Source: Diphasiastrum complanatum
Taxonomy: Eukaryota; Streptophyta; Lycopodiopsida; Lycopodiales; Lycopodiaceae
Reading direction: 5' to 3'
Assembly (NCBI GenBank): GCA_029204225.1
Contig: CM055111.1
Location: 5,879,433 to 5,943,432 of the forward strand
DNA: 64,000 bases
The notes below the pieces were generated by a model. It was not told the origin of the DNA. It saw only the letters and a program-made list of their open reading frames with translations, and did no database searches. A program made the translations under genes and the position numbers. Position 1 is the stretch's first letter; every line of letters starts with the position of its first letter. Shown piece by piece: positions 45,654-55,381 of this stretch.

Positions 45654-45719
<66 letters not shown>
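45526..45719 (-). rRNA. 18S rRNA 3'-end fragment (pseudogene)
   Basis: The + strand has the reverse complement of the universal 18S 3' end: ATGATCCTTCCGCAGG, then CACCTACGGAAACCTTGTTA and, at the other end, GACGGGCGGTGTGTACAAAG. Similarity stops abruptly after ACGTAGTCA at 45719. Several positions read T or A where plant 18S has C or G at CpG sites (for example CTCACAACGTCACC), as expected for a methylated, unselected copy. It is about 194 nt of a roughly 1.8-kb gene and cannot be functional. Confidence 0.93.
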
Positions 45720-45798
45720 GTGAGGGAAGAAAGAAGACAGTACCAAAAAATAAGACACTGGGTACAGAAAGCACAAGCGGAGGAAAAAGAGCAAGGCC

Positions 45799-46090
45799 CA
45801 CATACTGCATCCGCTGTTTCAAAGCGAGAGGCAGTACGACGATGCAGAGCTGCGTGCGGACTGGTTCGCATACATCCGCCTCCTCAACGACACTGGTATC
45901 CACAACGGGCTCGAGGTGCAGAGGCTCAGTTACAGGTAACCTCTTGAAGCATGGCAGGCACTCTCTGGGGCTGTTCAGCGAGGACCTTGCACGTGTTCGA
46001 GAGAACAGGCTCTTGCCTATATCATGGTGGGAGAGCTACGGCGCTGGGCAGCCAGACCTGAGGACGCTCGGGCTCCGAGTCCTGTCACAG
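45799..46090 (+). pseudogene. hAT-e transposase after the insertion
   Basis: The frame HILHPLFQSERQYDDAELRA, DWFAYIRLLND resumes exactly where the transposase was interrupted. After a +1 shift near 45948 it continues LLKHGRHSLGLFSEDLARVR, LLPISWWESYGAGQPDLRTL and GLRVLSQ, followed by a donor CAG|GTATG. The W-W-x-x-YG and LRVLSQ blocks precede the dimerisation domain in hAT transposases. Confidence 0.85.
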
Positions 46091-46178
46091 GTATGTTGTC
46101 TAATCTCATTCATCCAACCAGTTTTCGCATTTTCTCTACAAGGTCGGTACTCACTCGAGTTGTTGCCAATTAATGCAG

Positions 46179-46896
46179 GACTGTTCTGCTTGCGTGTGCG
46201 AGCGGAACTGGTCAGTGTTCAGCCTTGTTCACACGAACAGGCGGAACCGTCTGACGACGGAGCGATGCAATGACCTGGTGTACTGCAACACCAACACCAG
46301 GGTGGTTCGACGCATCACGGAGAGCATGAGGGCAGGCTCACGGTTGCTTCGACTATTCTCACGAATGATTGACTCGTGCAGCGGCCGATCATGAGCCAGA
46401 GCCAGAGGTTGATCCAGACGATGCCGCTCGGCGTGCTCTGCGGGGTGATCCCGAGGATGATGCCGATGCAAATGCCGATGAGACCACCGCCCTCCCTGTT
46501 GACGTTCCATTGCCCTCCTCTGATGATGAGCCCACATATGATTCAGACGAGACGGTCGACCTTGCAAGGGATGGTCCACGTGCCCTACCCAGTACTCCCG
46601 CATCACGCCCCCTTTCAGATGATGGTTGGTCAGAGTTTGCGAGGGAGACAGAGGCTGCTGCCCAGAGACAGATAGCGCAGAGACGACTCAGAGCATCACA
46701 GGCAGGCAGTTCCTCCCAGAGGCAGGCCAGCCAAGAGGGGACGCACTGATGATTTTTCTAATCGTCTCTTGGCAGGCGTTGGCCCAGACTTAGAGGAGTC
46801 CCAGATGCCTCCAGACTCCCAGCCAGACTTTGTATTTGACACCCCTGCAGATGCATTCGGCACGCAGAGGGATGATTTTTTTAGCACAGACTTGTA
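46179..46896 (+). pseudogene. hAT-e dimerisation domain and acidic tail
   Basis: An acceptor AATGCAG opens DCSACVCERNWSVFSLVHTN, RRNRLTTERCNDLVYCNTN, the canonical C-terminal hAT dimerisation motif. After a stop or possible further intron near 46390 an acidic, Asp/Glu/Ser-rich tail follows (DPDDAARRALRGDPEDDADA, SDDGWSEFARE). It ends SQPDFVFDTPADAFG...FFSTDL and a stop at 46894-46896. The acidic tail is also found in shortened form in hAT-a. Confidence 0.85.
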
Positions 46897-47055
46897 GATA
46901 TTGATACACATTTTAGCATCATGTACAGTGGCATCATATCAGATGTATATATTTTTTTACAGTCTTTGTGTCATGGCTAATTTATCGTGGTTGCTTACAA
47001 ATGGTTAGCTCTATGAAATTTGAATGGTTAGTCAGAAATGGTTTGCTCCGTGCAA

Positions 47056-47108
<53 letters not shown>

Positions 47109-47404
47109 AGCACATCTGCATCTCATTCGTAACATATGCATCATGTTCAACCATTTAACATAACACGCTAAACCCAACACCCTAACAAATGGCACGGTCA
47201 ACATAACACCATAAACCTAACAAATCATCAAAACAGGCCACAACCATAATCATCATAACCACATCCATAAACATCATCAACCCCACATCCTCAATGTGTG
47301 GTAGGCATTGCACCACAGGTATGTGCAGATTCAACATCAAAGCAGCACTTGTGTAGCATACACTTAAACCTGCGTAGAATGTATTAATGGTCCACAAATA
47401 CACA
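46897..47404. other. Downstream of hAT-e, (GA)n tract, no gene seen
   Basis: A GA run lies at 47059-47106. The rest is AT-rich without coding motifs. A right hAT terminus (TTCTATG or TTCTGTG) could not be located here. Confidence 0.5.
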
Positions 47405-48340
47405 GGTTCGTGAAGCAGGTACGAACCCAAGGGACCGAGCCTGGCTCGATTCGGGTATCGTCCGGTCAAAATGGCCGTTCGACGAGACAGAAACGCAATT
47501 AGGTCAATCGAAATGGACTAGTTTTGCAACTTTCCGTCCGACGGCCCCATTTCTTCAAACGGGATCCGTTTCAGGTGCCGTCTGTTTCGACCAGTGGAAC
47601 ACCTCGATAGGAACCTGTGAGAACAAACAGGACGAGGAAACGACCAACGGTCGGCCCGCAACGTCCGTCCAAAGTTCGACGTTAAACAGGGCTTCAAGGA
47701 CAAGTCGCGAGGGACGGGACCAAAAAACATTTGAAATCGACAAAATGGCCCAGGAATACAGTCCACGGATTCGTGATCCCGATACGAACTCACAGGACCG
47801 CGCCTGGCTCGATTCGGGTGTTGTTCGGTCAAAATGGCCCTTCGACGGAACAGAAACGCAATTAGGTCAAGCGAAATGGACTAGTTTTGCAGCTCTCCGT
47901 TCGACGTCCCCGTTTCTCCAAACGGGATCCGTTTTAGGTGTCGTCAGTTTCGGCCAACGGACAACCTCTATTGGAACCCGTGGGAGCAGATGGGACGAGG
48001 ACCGGCCGGACGGCAGGCCTAGTACGCCCTTCCGAAGTTCGACATCAAACAGGGCTTCAGGGACACTTTGTCCGGTCAGGACCTGAAAACATTTGGAATC
48101 GACAAAATGGTCCAGGAATACAGTCCACCGATTTCTGATCCGGATACGATCTTAAGGGACCGAGCCTGGCTTGATTCGGGTGTCGTTCGGTCAAAATGGA
48201 CTAGTTTTGCAGCTCTATGTCCGACGGCCCAGTTTCTCCAAACAGGATCCATTTCGGGTGCCGTCGGTTTTGGCCAACGGACAACCTCGCCAGGAACCTG
48301 TGGGAGCAGACAGGACGAGGAACGGACGGACGGCCTCATT
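47405..48340 (+). repeat. Tandem satellite, unit about 363 bp, 2.6 copies
   Basis: The landmark ACGAAC/ACGATC followed by GGGACCG..CCTGGCT recurs at 47421, 47784 and 48146. The units share GGTCAAAATGG, ACTAGTTTTGCA and AAACGGGATCCGTTT blocks. The third copy is truncated and has an internal deletion of about 45 bp. Open frames across the units are short and not conserved in phase, so I regard it as non-coding. Confidence 0.88.
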
Positions 48341-48807
48341 TTCCTCCTCTATTCTTTTCTAAGAATCTGAGGAATATTTCCTATCTTCTGATAGCTTTCT
48401 CTACTCCTGCTACTAAGCTCCCAAAGATGGAGATGGCTCTGATACCAGTGTAATAGATCCTAAAACCACAGTAGGGCAAACACTCACTGATCCACCCAAC
48501 CTTGCCTACTCCCTGATATAGAGTAAGCCCCTCCTAGCCCAGTGTGAGGGCTGGTAGCATGCAACTGCCAAGTGTCGGCCACGTGTCACTGACGTGGCCG
48601 ACTGCATGTCGGGACCCAACTGGGAGCCCTACCCTGTTGACAGGGTCCCTAGGCTGTGTTAGGGCCCACCATGGCTATGGACCGTGCTGGGGCACACTAC
48701 TCACACTGTCTTGCCCTGTTGGTCGTGTACGCTGGACATGACCTTGACTGTGGTATCTGACCTAACTATGTTCTCTAGGGTTCGGCACTGGTCACGAGCT
48801 CGTAACA
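48341..48807 (-). mobile_element. Gypsy element C: 5' LTR, primer site and start of leader only
   Basis: Minus-strand copy of the A/B family. The LTR is 48449-48807 (about 359 bp, termini TGTTACGAGCTCGTGAC...ATTACA, with one change breaking the terminal palindrome). The primer site TGGTATCAGAGCC lies at 48435-48447. About 95 bp of leader with CTATCAGAAGATAGGAA follows and stops at about 48341, where satellite sequence begins. Confidence 0.93.
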
Positions 48808-49796
48808 CTCGGGTTTTAGTTTGATTCCTTCTATGGTTTAGCGTTTAGCTCAAAAGTACTCTGGGAGTCCTAGACTTCAATGAAGCAAAATCAAGTTTGA
48901 GTGTATGGTTCAATCACGTTGCTCGATTGATGCTCTTGATATCTGATCTACATATCCTATTCTCAAAGCCAGGCTGATCCAAACGATATTAATCAATTAT
49001 CAGTGCACTAGGAATTGATGCATAGGGCATTCCGGGTCTAGATATCCACAGCTCTGACATTTTGTTGTCCGGGCTCCACATAACACGGTCGTGACAATGT
49101 GATGACCACAGACCCTAAACCCTAAATCAGTGAATCAATGAATCAATTCGTCAGGACTCAGCGAATCAACATATTATCAAGGATATGTAGGCTCCTACAA
49201 TAAATAACTTACTGGCTCTTAACCCTAAACCCTAATAATTGTTCTGACATGTCTTTGAACAGACCAAACATAATAGGGCCAAGTGATCTTAAATGTTGAT
49301 AAACACAACTGTGGCTCTGGTAAGCTGGCAGAATATTAGAGGTCATGTAGGGACATTGACATAGGCTCATCTCTTGTCATTCATGTGAAATAGGGGCCAA
49401 TGGAAATGACTAGTTGATCTGATCTGTATGTTGTGAAGGGCAAAACTATGGTTTCCAATCAGTGCATGTCTAACCAGTGCATCAGCAATAGATATGATGC
49501 ATAGGGCATTCTTGGTCTAGATATCCACAACTCTGACAATTTGCAAAAGGCCTCCACATAACATGGTCATGACAGTTTGATAAGCACAAGCCCCCGTCCT
49601 TGTGAATCAGTAAATCAATGCATCATGAATCAGTGAATAAGCAATTTTGAGGTATTATCAGGGACTTGTGGGCTCCTATAGTACATAAATTTTTTTGCAA
49701 AAATGACCGTCAGATCCCCCATCAGAAAACCTTTCTGACACCCCATATTGCCAAAAAAAAAAAAAGCATTTTGGGACAAAATCCTGGAACGTTCCG
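48808..49796 (+). repeat. Direct repeats spaced 480 bp
   Basis: The block TGATGCATAGGGCATTC, with GGTCTAGATATCCACA and later AGGCTCCTA-type sequence, occurs at 49016 and 49496, exactly 480 bp apart, each extending about 200 bp. It is non-coding as far as I can see. Confidence 0.8.
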
Positions 49797-50146
49797 AAAC
49801 GAGGATCTCGATACCACGGCATCATACTGGTACTGCGGCACCATGATGGTGCCAAGGTACCACAATAAAATAGTATTTTTATTATTTATTTTTTTATTTA
49901 AACCTAAAAAACCCGACCCCTCACTTTATCTCTCTCGTTTCCTGCCTTGCCATCGCTGCTGTCCGCGCCCTCCTTGCGCCCTACCTTCACCCACAGAACC
50001 TTGATTTGCCCCACCCTGCCTTACGTTTGTTTTGCCTCTTGCTGTCTTTGCCCATTTTCAGCGTCTCTAACCCTAAAGTCTACTGTTTTTTTCCAACTGT
50101 CCAGTTTTAGCTTCCTCTACTTTGTTCCCCAATTCCCTCCATCGCC

Positions 50147-51953
50147 ATGGTGCAATCCAACCTTGCCGATCTGTGAGACGAGGTGGACGTTGTCAAGCGG
50201 GTTGCCAACAAGTCCAACAAGACCGATGCAAAGGTTGTGCATTTCCAATATTGCCTGGTCGAGTTCATTGCTACCCTCACTCGCCTTAAAGGCCACCTGC
50301 CAAAAATGGTGGCACCATAAATGCTGCCCCTTGTGGCAGCATGTCTGTCCCCGTCAGGCAGCGACTACTGGACCCCTACGGGCCACGTCTTGTGGCGGGG
50401 GAGAACACCATTTCGGAGGGCGTTCTCCGGTTTTACACCGCTCCTTATGTGGCTGACCCCGAGTTGTTGCCTGCTTGGCTGGCACGCACGAGGAGAGGGA
50501 GTGCATCCTCGTTCCGTCCCCCTGCCCCTCATCCCCCTCATACAGTTCCGCCACACACACCCCCATCTACACCCATTCCAGTGGAACTCGTCCCCTCGTG
50601 TCTGCCAGTTGCCACTACAGTTCCACCACCAACTCCTATTGCTCGCACGCCCCCACTTTACGATTTCCTCATGGACTCTCCGCCACCCGAGCAGGCCCAG
50701 GATGAGGGTGATGAGACCTTCGAGGATGTTGACAAGATCCCTTCCTCCCTTCCCATCAGGATGACGTCCCTAGCCAGCAGTTTTTTCCAATGCATCCCAC
50801 TTATGTTGTTGCACCCATCCTTGCCAATGCATTTTATTCTCCCCATTCCACGTCTACACCCAATGCGTCCACTAGTGCCCAGCCTGTCGTGTCATCATCC
50901 ATTCCGCTCTCAATTGGTGCACCATGCTGGAGGTCACTACCCGTCGCCCAGCAGGGAGAGTTCTTAGGTAGCAAACCATTCGCGGCGCCCATCAGCCGCA
51001 CATGGATAGAGAGGCCACACAGGCCGTGGCCAGTTTGATTTATGAGTTGAACCTTCCATTTTCAATTACGGACTCTGAGCCCTTCAGAAGGGCATTCCGC
51101 CTTGCACAGTCTGTCAGCCCTAGCTAGAGAGTTCCTAGTTCAGAGGTTGTCCGCACACAGAGAGATGGAGCCTCTAGGCCGCCACTGGGCCACATAAAAT
51201 TGCAGCATCATGTCTGATGGCTGGACTGATGTCAGGAGGAGGCCGATCCTCAACATCTTGGTCTCCAGCTGCATGGGCACACAATTTTTGAGGGCCGTGG
51301 ATTACAACAGGGGGGGAGAGTCATATCTGCAGAGTTCATGTTTGATGTCATCAGGTCTTCCATCCTGTCCATAGGCCCCCAGCATGTCGTTATGGTGGTG
51401 ACGGACAATGCCACCAACTGCATTCAGATGGGTGTCCTAGAGGCCAAGTTCCCTCACATCGTTCATACCCCCTGTGCAGCGCACGGCATAGTAAACCTTC
51501 TCATGGGGGACATAGGTGCACTTCCCTGGGTTAGAGCCATCGTCCGTGAGGCCCTCTTCCTGGTGACTTTTGTCACCAGGAAGAGGCGTCTTCTTGCCAT
51601 ATTCCGGGTGTTCAGCCAGTTGGACCTCAAGAAGCCAGCCCCACGCTTTGCTTTCAACTTGGTGGTCATCAATTGTCTGATCAGGTGTAGGGCACAGCTT
51701 CTATAGATGGTTGCCAGCGATCTTTGGCATGCCAATACGTTTCAGCGCACAGAGGATGGCGAGCACTTTTCATCCACGGTGAAGGGAGACCAGTTTTGGA
51801 GGGATGCGCAAACATTGTCAGGACTCCTTCGACCACTCTACATTGTGCTCCGCATGGCTGACGAGGGGTCCACACTTGGATCGGTGTATGAGCTCATGGA
51901 CCGGATTGGACAGTTCCTGCAGCTGCCCATCTTGCAGCCAGAGAGGTAAGCAG
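50147..51953 (+). pseudogene. hAT-c transposase, N-terminal and core part
   Basis: ATG at 50147 starts MVQSNLADL, then a stop and DEVDVV (the IWDEV block of its relatives). A degraded BED finger with EFIATLTRLKGHL follows. The Pro-rich linker (50341-50760), ASLIYELNLPFSITDSEPF, SDGWTDVRRRPILNIL and MVVTDNATNCIQMG come next, then HTPCAAHGIVNLLMGDIG, KRRLLAIFRVFSQLDLKKPA and LMDRIGQFLQL. It ends at a donor GAGAG|GTAAGC. Multiple frameshifts and stops make it a pseudogene. The intron between VVQ and VVTDNA of hAT-e is absent. Confidence 0.88.
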
Positions 51954-52080
51954 TATAGTAATGTAATTGCGCTTTATCTTTTTCAGTGATTGCTAGTTTT
52001 TTTTTCTGTTGATGTTACATTTTTCCGTATTTTGCTTCGATGTCGTTGTACTTTCTCCAACCCCATGCCTCTCACGTGCA

Positions 52081-52591
52081 GGATGACCGAGCTAAAGTTC
52101 ATCTGGGAGACGCGGTGGAACTAATTTCACAGGAGTATCCATAGCGTTGCACACATACTGCATCCCCTCTTCCTCTCTCCGACACAGATCGCAGACAGGG
52201 AGCTCGAGGCGGATTGGCTTGAGTACATCTACAGGGTCCACACATTGGTTTGGATCCTATCAGACTCATGGAGGAGCTAGCTACATTTCGTTTCTGCATG
52301 GGCACGTTCGGTCACCCGGCTGCTCAAGATCCAGAGAGGAGGCAGCTCCCCATTACCTGGTGGACCATGTTTGGTAGCACATATCCCTCCATACAGGGTC
52401 TTGCACTGCATGTCCTTTCACAGGTATGCATCTCATCTCATCCTCCCTTAGTGCGTTTGCTTGACATTCCACCCGTGCACTTGTGCTAAACCATTTGATT
52501 GCACGTACCACAGGATTGCGCTGCCTCCGTCTGTGGGCGTAATTGGAGCACATGGGCCCTCATTCACACGAGAAGAAGAAACAAACTATTA
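52081..52591 (+). pseudogene. hAT-c transposase, C-terminal exons
   Basis: Exon after CGTGCAG: WETRWN, FHRSIHSVAHILHPLF, ADRELEADWLEYIYRVH. After a shift comes LDPIRLMEELATFRFCMG, LPITWWTMFGSTYPSIQGLA and VLSQ with a donor at 52422. The next exon (from 52514) has DCAASVCGRNWSTWALIHTR, RRNKL. This is the dimerisation motif with Cys-Gly-Arg in place of the usual Cys-Glu-Arg. It runs out after RRNKLLVR. Confidence 0.82.
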
Positions 52592-52862
52592 GTGAGGACC
52601 AATTACGAGAGCTAAATGGTAAATTTGAGGACCAATTTCTTGAAAGCCATGCGTTGATGCGGCATGTAATTCGAGTGTACGACAACAAGTCTGGGTAAGC
52701 ATTGAGACTATTGTGGTTATAATGACCTGATCGCGAGACCTAACAAAGCAGCATTTCAGGAAATATAACCATGCCTCAAGAAGGTACTGGCGTTCACTTA
52801 GAGATGGATCTGAACACAAGCAAATATTTGTTGCCTTGAGCTGTTCGCGATATTATTCCTCT
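52577..52862 (+). other. Two possible host exons joined to the hAT-c end
   Basis: A frame ISEDQLRELNGKFEDQFLES, HALMRHVIRVYDNKSG ends at a donor-like GGGTAAGC. After an acceptor TTTCAG at about 52759 it continues KYNHASRRYWRSLRDGSEHK, QIFVALSC. The reading phase and splice signals are plausible and the composition is protein-like, but I cannot name the family. It may be host or captured sequence abutting the truncated transposon. Confidence 0.35.
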
Positions 52863-53480
52863 TAATTGGTGTTATGTTAACTGTGCCATTTGTTAGGGTT
52901 TAGGGACCTCTTTTTACCTTATGAGTTTTCTTCATGAGTATAGATAGTTCAAGTCATGAAAAAGCTATAGATCCTAGGACCCCATGAACAAAGCTTCTCT
53001 CAGCCTTTTGTATTTCCCCCTTGATACCGATCTCTTGCACTACTGTGTGCAGGTACTATTCTGTGCAGGTACTATTCTCTTGCACTGCTGTGTGAAGGTA
53101 CTATTCTGAACCGTGATGTTTGCCATCCTCGAGATTATGATTTCTAAATTCTTTCTATGTAGTCATGCAGGCATCATTGTAAGTCTCAGCATAGCTTCAA
53201 AGTCTACTCTTCCAAATGGCTGATTTATGTGTTGGAAAGTTTTGCCAGTTAAATCCTTTGAGCTACTAAGCAAAACTGTGTCATTCACTACAAGGAGCCA
53301 CAAGACCTACACACTGCTATGTCTTATACGATGAGATGGGTTTCTCCCCGGATGAACTTCAGCAGCTTACTAATTACTAATGCTACACCTTCAACCCGAA
53401 ACCCTAAAAATCCTGGCTGCAATACGCTGTCGAAATTTTGCAGAGCATACGGGGGCTCTGAAACATCTTCTCAATTCGAA
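52863..53480. other. No gene recognised
   Basis: Only a short near-duplication (TGTGCAGGTACTATTCT twice within 53048-53080) was noticed. Confidence 0.4.
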
Positions 53481-54175
53481 AGATCAGCATCTCCAGAAGG
53501 ACCAGTTCTGACTCCACTTCCAGAATTGCATAAGAACAAGCAAACAAAAATGTTCTTCTACTGAAGCCTTCTTTAGAATTGCAGTTTTACTTCTCCATGA
53601 AAAGGTACATACACAAGTAGTCAATTCCAAATGTTTGACACAGAAGGCTTGACACATAATCTTCTTGTTCATAACTGGTCTTTGCACACTCTAGCTTCAT
53701 CTCCCAGCTCTTCTTCTGCAAGAAAACATCCAAAGCGTAGTATAAATATTATTCGACATGTTAAGAATTGAGTTGTGTCAGCTTACACCAATCATTTGGT
53801 GCCACAGGAAAGTTCGTCTTCGGTAGTGGATGTGGTTACCAGTTTCAGCAGCGTAGATCTTAAGTGTGATGAAATCAACTTTCTCGATTTACACTACCGC
53901 ATAGTCTTGGCGGATATTTGCTTACGAAGGGAAGGCTTTATGTTGGACCTTCTTTTCAACCTTACCAAAGGCAGTGTCCTTAGTGAAGAGTTCTCTTGCA
54001 TAGGCCCAATCAACACCATTTTTCAAAAAGGCTTGACACAGAATCTTCAAGTTCATAACTGGTCTTTGCACACTCTAGCTTCATCTCCCAGTTCTTCTTC
54101 TGCAAGAAAGCCTCCAAAGCGTAACACTTTCAACACAAACAAAACTGTGACATTATAGAGATCTGCTCTGTATAC
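53481..54175 (-). other. Duplicated exon-like segment
   Basis: About 90 bp at 53650-53742 recurs at 54034-54125 in the same orientation. Both read CAKTSYE / KLECAKTSYE-like peptides on the minus strand after a CTTGCAG acceptor-like site. The second copy continues FLKNGVDWAYARELFTKDTA, FGKVEKKVQHK before a stop. It looks like a duplicated, decayed host exon; the family is unknown. Confidence 0.35.
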
Positions 54176-54294
54176 CACATGTGGATGGCAAAACATGAGT
54201 TGTGTCGCGAAAGGTTTGTATGAACTTCGAGAGCAGGTAAATGAAGCAACTTTGAGGAGGAATGACAAGGTTTGAATATGTAACTTTTCTAGTG

Positions 54295-54297
<3 letters not shown>

Positions 54298-54358
<61 letters not shown>
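54298..54358. repeat. (CT)n microsatellite
   Basis: Uninterrupted CT run. Confidence 0.97.
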
Positions 54359-54361
<3 letters not shown>

Positions 54362-54539
54362 CTTTCTCTCTCTGATTTTCAGCTGATTACAGATATTACA
54401 TTTCATAAACACATACATTACATTGCATTTCAAAAATACAGAGATCGTGTTTCACAAAACCAGGCACGTGTTGCACAAAAAAACACACTGTATATTAATT
54501 CAAGAGATGTATCAAAATAACATTACGTATCTCGCCACG

Positions 54540-54995
54540 TAGGGCTAGACCTTATCTAGTCTTAGCATTCCTACGAAGAGCCCACAAACTCCTCGCCCTG
54601 TTCAGGTGCATTATTCTCTCACTCTGCCTCCTGGTTAGCCCGACAAATTCGCACCCTTCCTAACCATGGCCAGCTGCTGTGCAATGAAGTTAATTCCAAT
54701 CCGTTGTGTTTCCTCGCCCTCGCTAGCGGGGGTATGGGGCTGCAGCTCTGGGGGTCTCTGCCGAATCTCTCGCTGCCTCTCTTCAAAGTCTGCCTGTAGC
54801 TTCCGATGCCTTTCGTTGTGCCTTCGGACCTCTTCCTCAACCTTCGTCCTCTGCACACAAAGCAGCCTGTCAAGCTATATACCACAAATGGAAAAAAAAC
54901 TATTTAAAACACAAAACAAGCCTAAGTTGCATGCGAACAGATGTAGGGCAACACTCACGTCAGGTGGTGCGTGCCCTGCCATCTTGACCAAATTC
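54540..54995 (-). pseudogene. Second copy of the small hAT-associated ORF1, with an intron
   Basis: On the minus strand an ATG near 54980 gives MAGHAPPD and a donor GTGAGT. An acceptor GTGCAG at about 54857 leads into RTKVEEEVRRHNERHRKLQA, DFEERQREIRQRPPELQPHT, then QRIGINFIAQQLAMVR and, after a frameshift, RANQEAE-stop. Protein blocks and the 3' flank (GATAAGGTCTAGCCCTACG) match the ORF1 of hAT-e (42458-42757). hAT-e has no intron there. The conservation of protein blocks in two differently decayed copies suggests that the frame was once under selection. Confidence 0.75.
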
Positions 54996-55019
54996 CTCTC
55001 ACAGCTCTCACATCACACT

Positions 55020-55059
55020 GCCGCAGGGTTCAATAACTCCACCTCGTCCCAAATGGGAG

Positions 55060-55062
<3 letters not shown>
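55020..55062 (-). pseudogene. Transposase start fragment upstream of ORF1 copy 2
   Basis: Directly after the GA tract (minus strand) the sequence reads ISPIWDEVELLNPAAV and a stop. PIWDEVE is the start of the hAT-e transposase. The rest of the transposase is missing here, and ORF1 follows it, the reverse of the order in hAT-e. Confidence 0.6.

Positions 55063-55114
<52 letters not shown>
55063..55114. repeat. (CT)n microsatellite
   Basis: CT run; on the minus strand it is a (GA)n tract immediately upstream of the PIWDEVE sequence, as in hAT-e. Confidence 0.97.
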
Positions 55115-55116
<2 letters not shown>

Positions 55117-55381
55117 GCTTTTAGGTTTTCATAGCAAGGTTGGTCGGATCTAGAGAGAGATTGGGCTATTTCAGACTGGGGCAGATCTGTTTTAAGAGAG
55201 AGAAATTGCTGTTCTAGAGAGAGAAAGTTTGTTTTAGGGTTTTCTGAAGGCTTTTTGCGTGGGCGCTCATAGACAATACCTTCCCGCTCCTTGGTAAGCA
55301 CTTCATTACCTTTATTTCCCTTCATTCTTTCCCTCACGGTTCCTGTTTTCATTTTCCATTCCATTCCATTGCTTTTGCCAC

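Larger units (their letters stand above)
44952..45798 (+). mobile_element. Composite insertion: zinc-knuckle coding piece plus rDNA
   Basis: About 850 bp separates SAAY from HILHPLF of the transposase. It holds a gag-like zinc-knuckle segment (44970-45218), a GC-rich ITS1-like stretch and an inverted 18S 3' end (to 45719), and about 80 bp of unknown A-rich sequence. Both junctions have GGCC(T/C)A (around 44943 and 45795), perhaps a short target duplication or microhomology. The mechanism is not visible. Confidence 0.7.
35444..46896 (+). mobile_element. hAT-e: large DUF659 hAT element with nested insertions
   Basis: The left end is CATAGAATCA with subterminal GGTACC-type palindromic motifs, like hAT-a. 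It holds a three-unit minisatellite, gypsy B, a small conserved ORF, a TG/GA tract and a spliced DUF659 transposase ending at 46896. The expected left target sequence is ATATATAT (35436-35443). I could not find a matching right terminus, so the right boundary is only the end of the coding region. The transposase carries frameshifts and a large insertion. Confidence 0.75.
49797..52591 (+). mobile_element. hAT-c: third DUF659 hAT copy, decayed
   Basis: It begins in a GGTACT/GGTACC-rich palindromic stretch (about 49810-49862) like the ends of hAT-a and hAT-e, followed by an AT-rich stretch and a CT-rich leader. The transposase follows from 50147 to about 52591. Exact termini and target duplication could not be defined. 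The 3' end is cut within or just after the dimerisation domain. Confidence 0.75.

Noticed and set aside
46897-47404. Right terminus of hAT-e
   Set aside because: I looked for TTCTATG or TTCTGTG followed by ATATATAT and found no convincing match, so no boundary is claimed.
47518-48370. Open frames of 60-113 codons in the 363-bp satellite
   Set aside because: Frames are not maintained between units and no motif is present.
48544-48741. 65-codon + strand frame
   Set aside because: It is the same antisense LTR frame, within element C.
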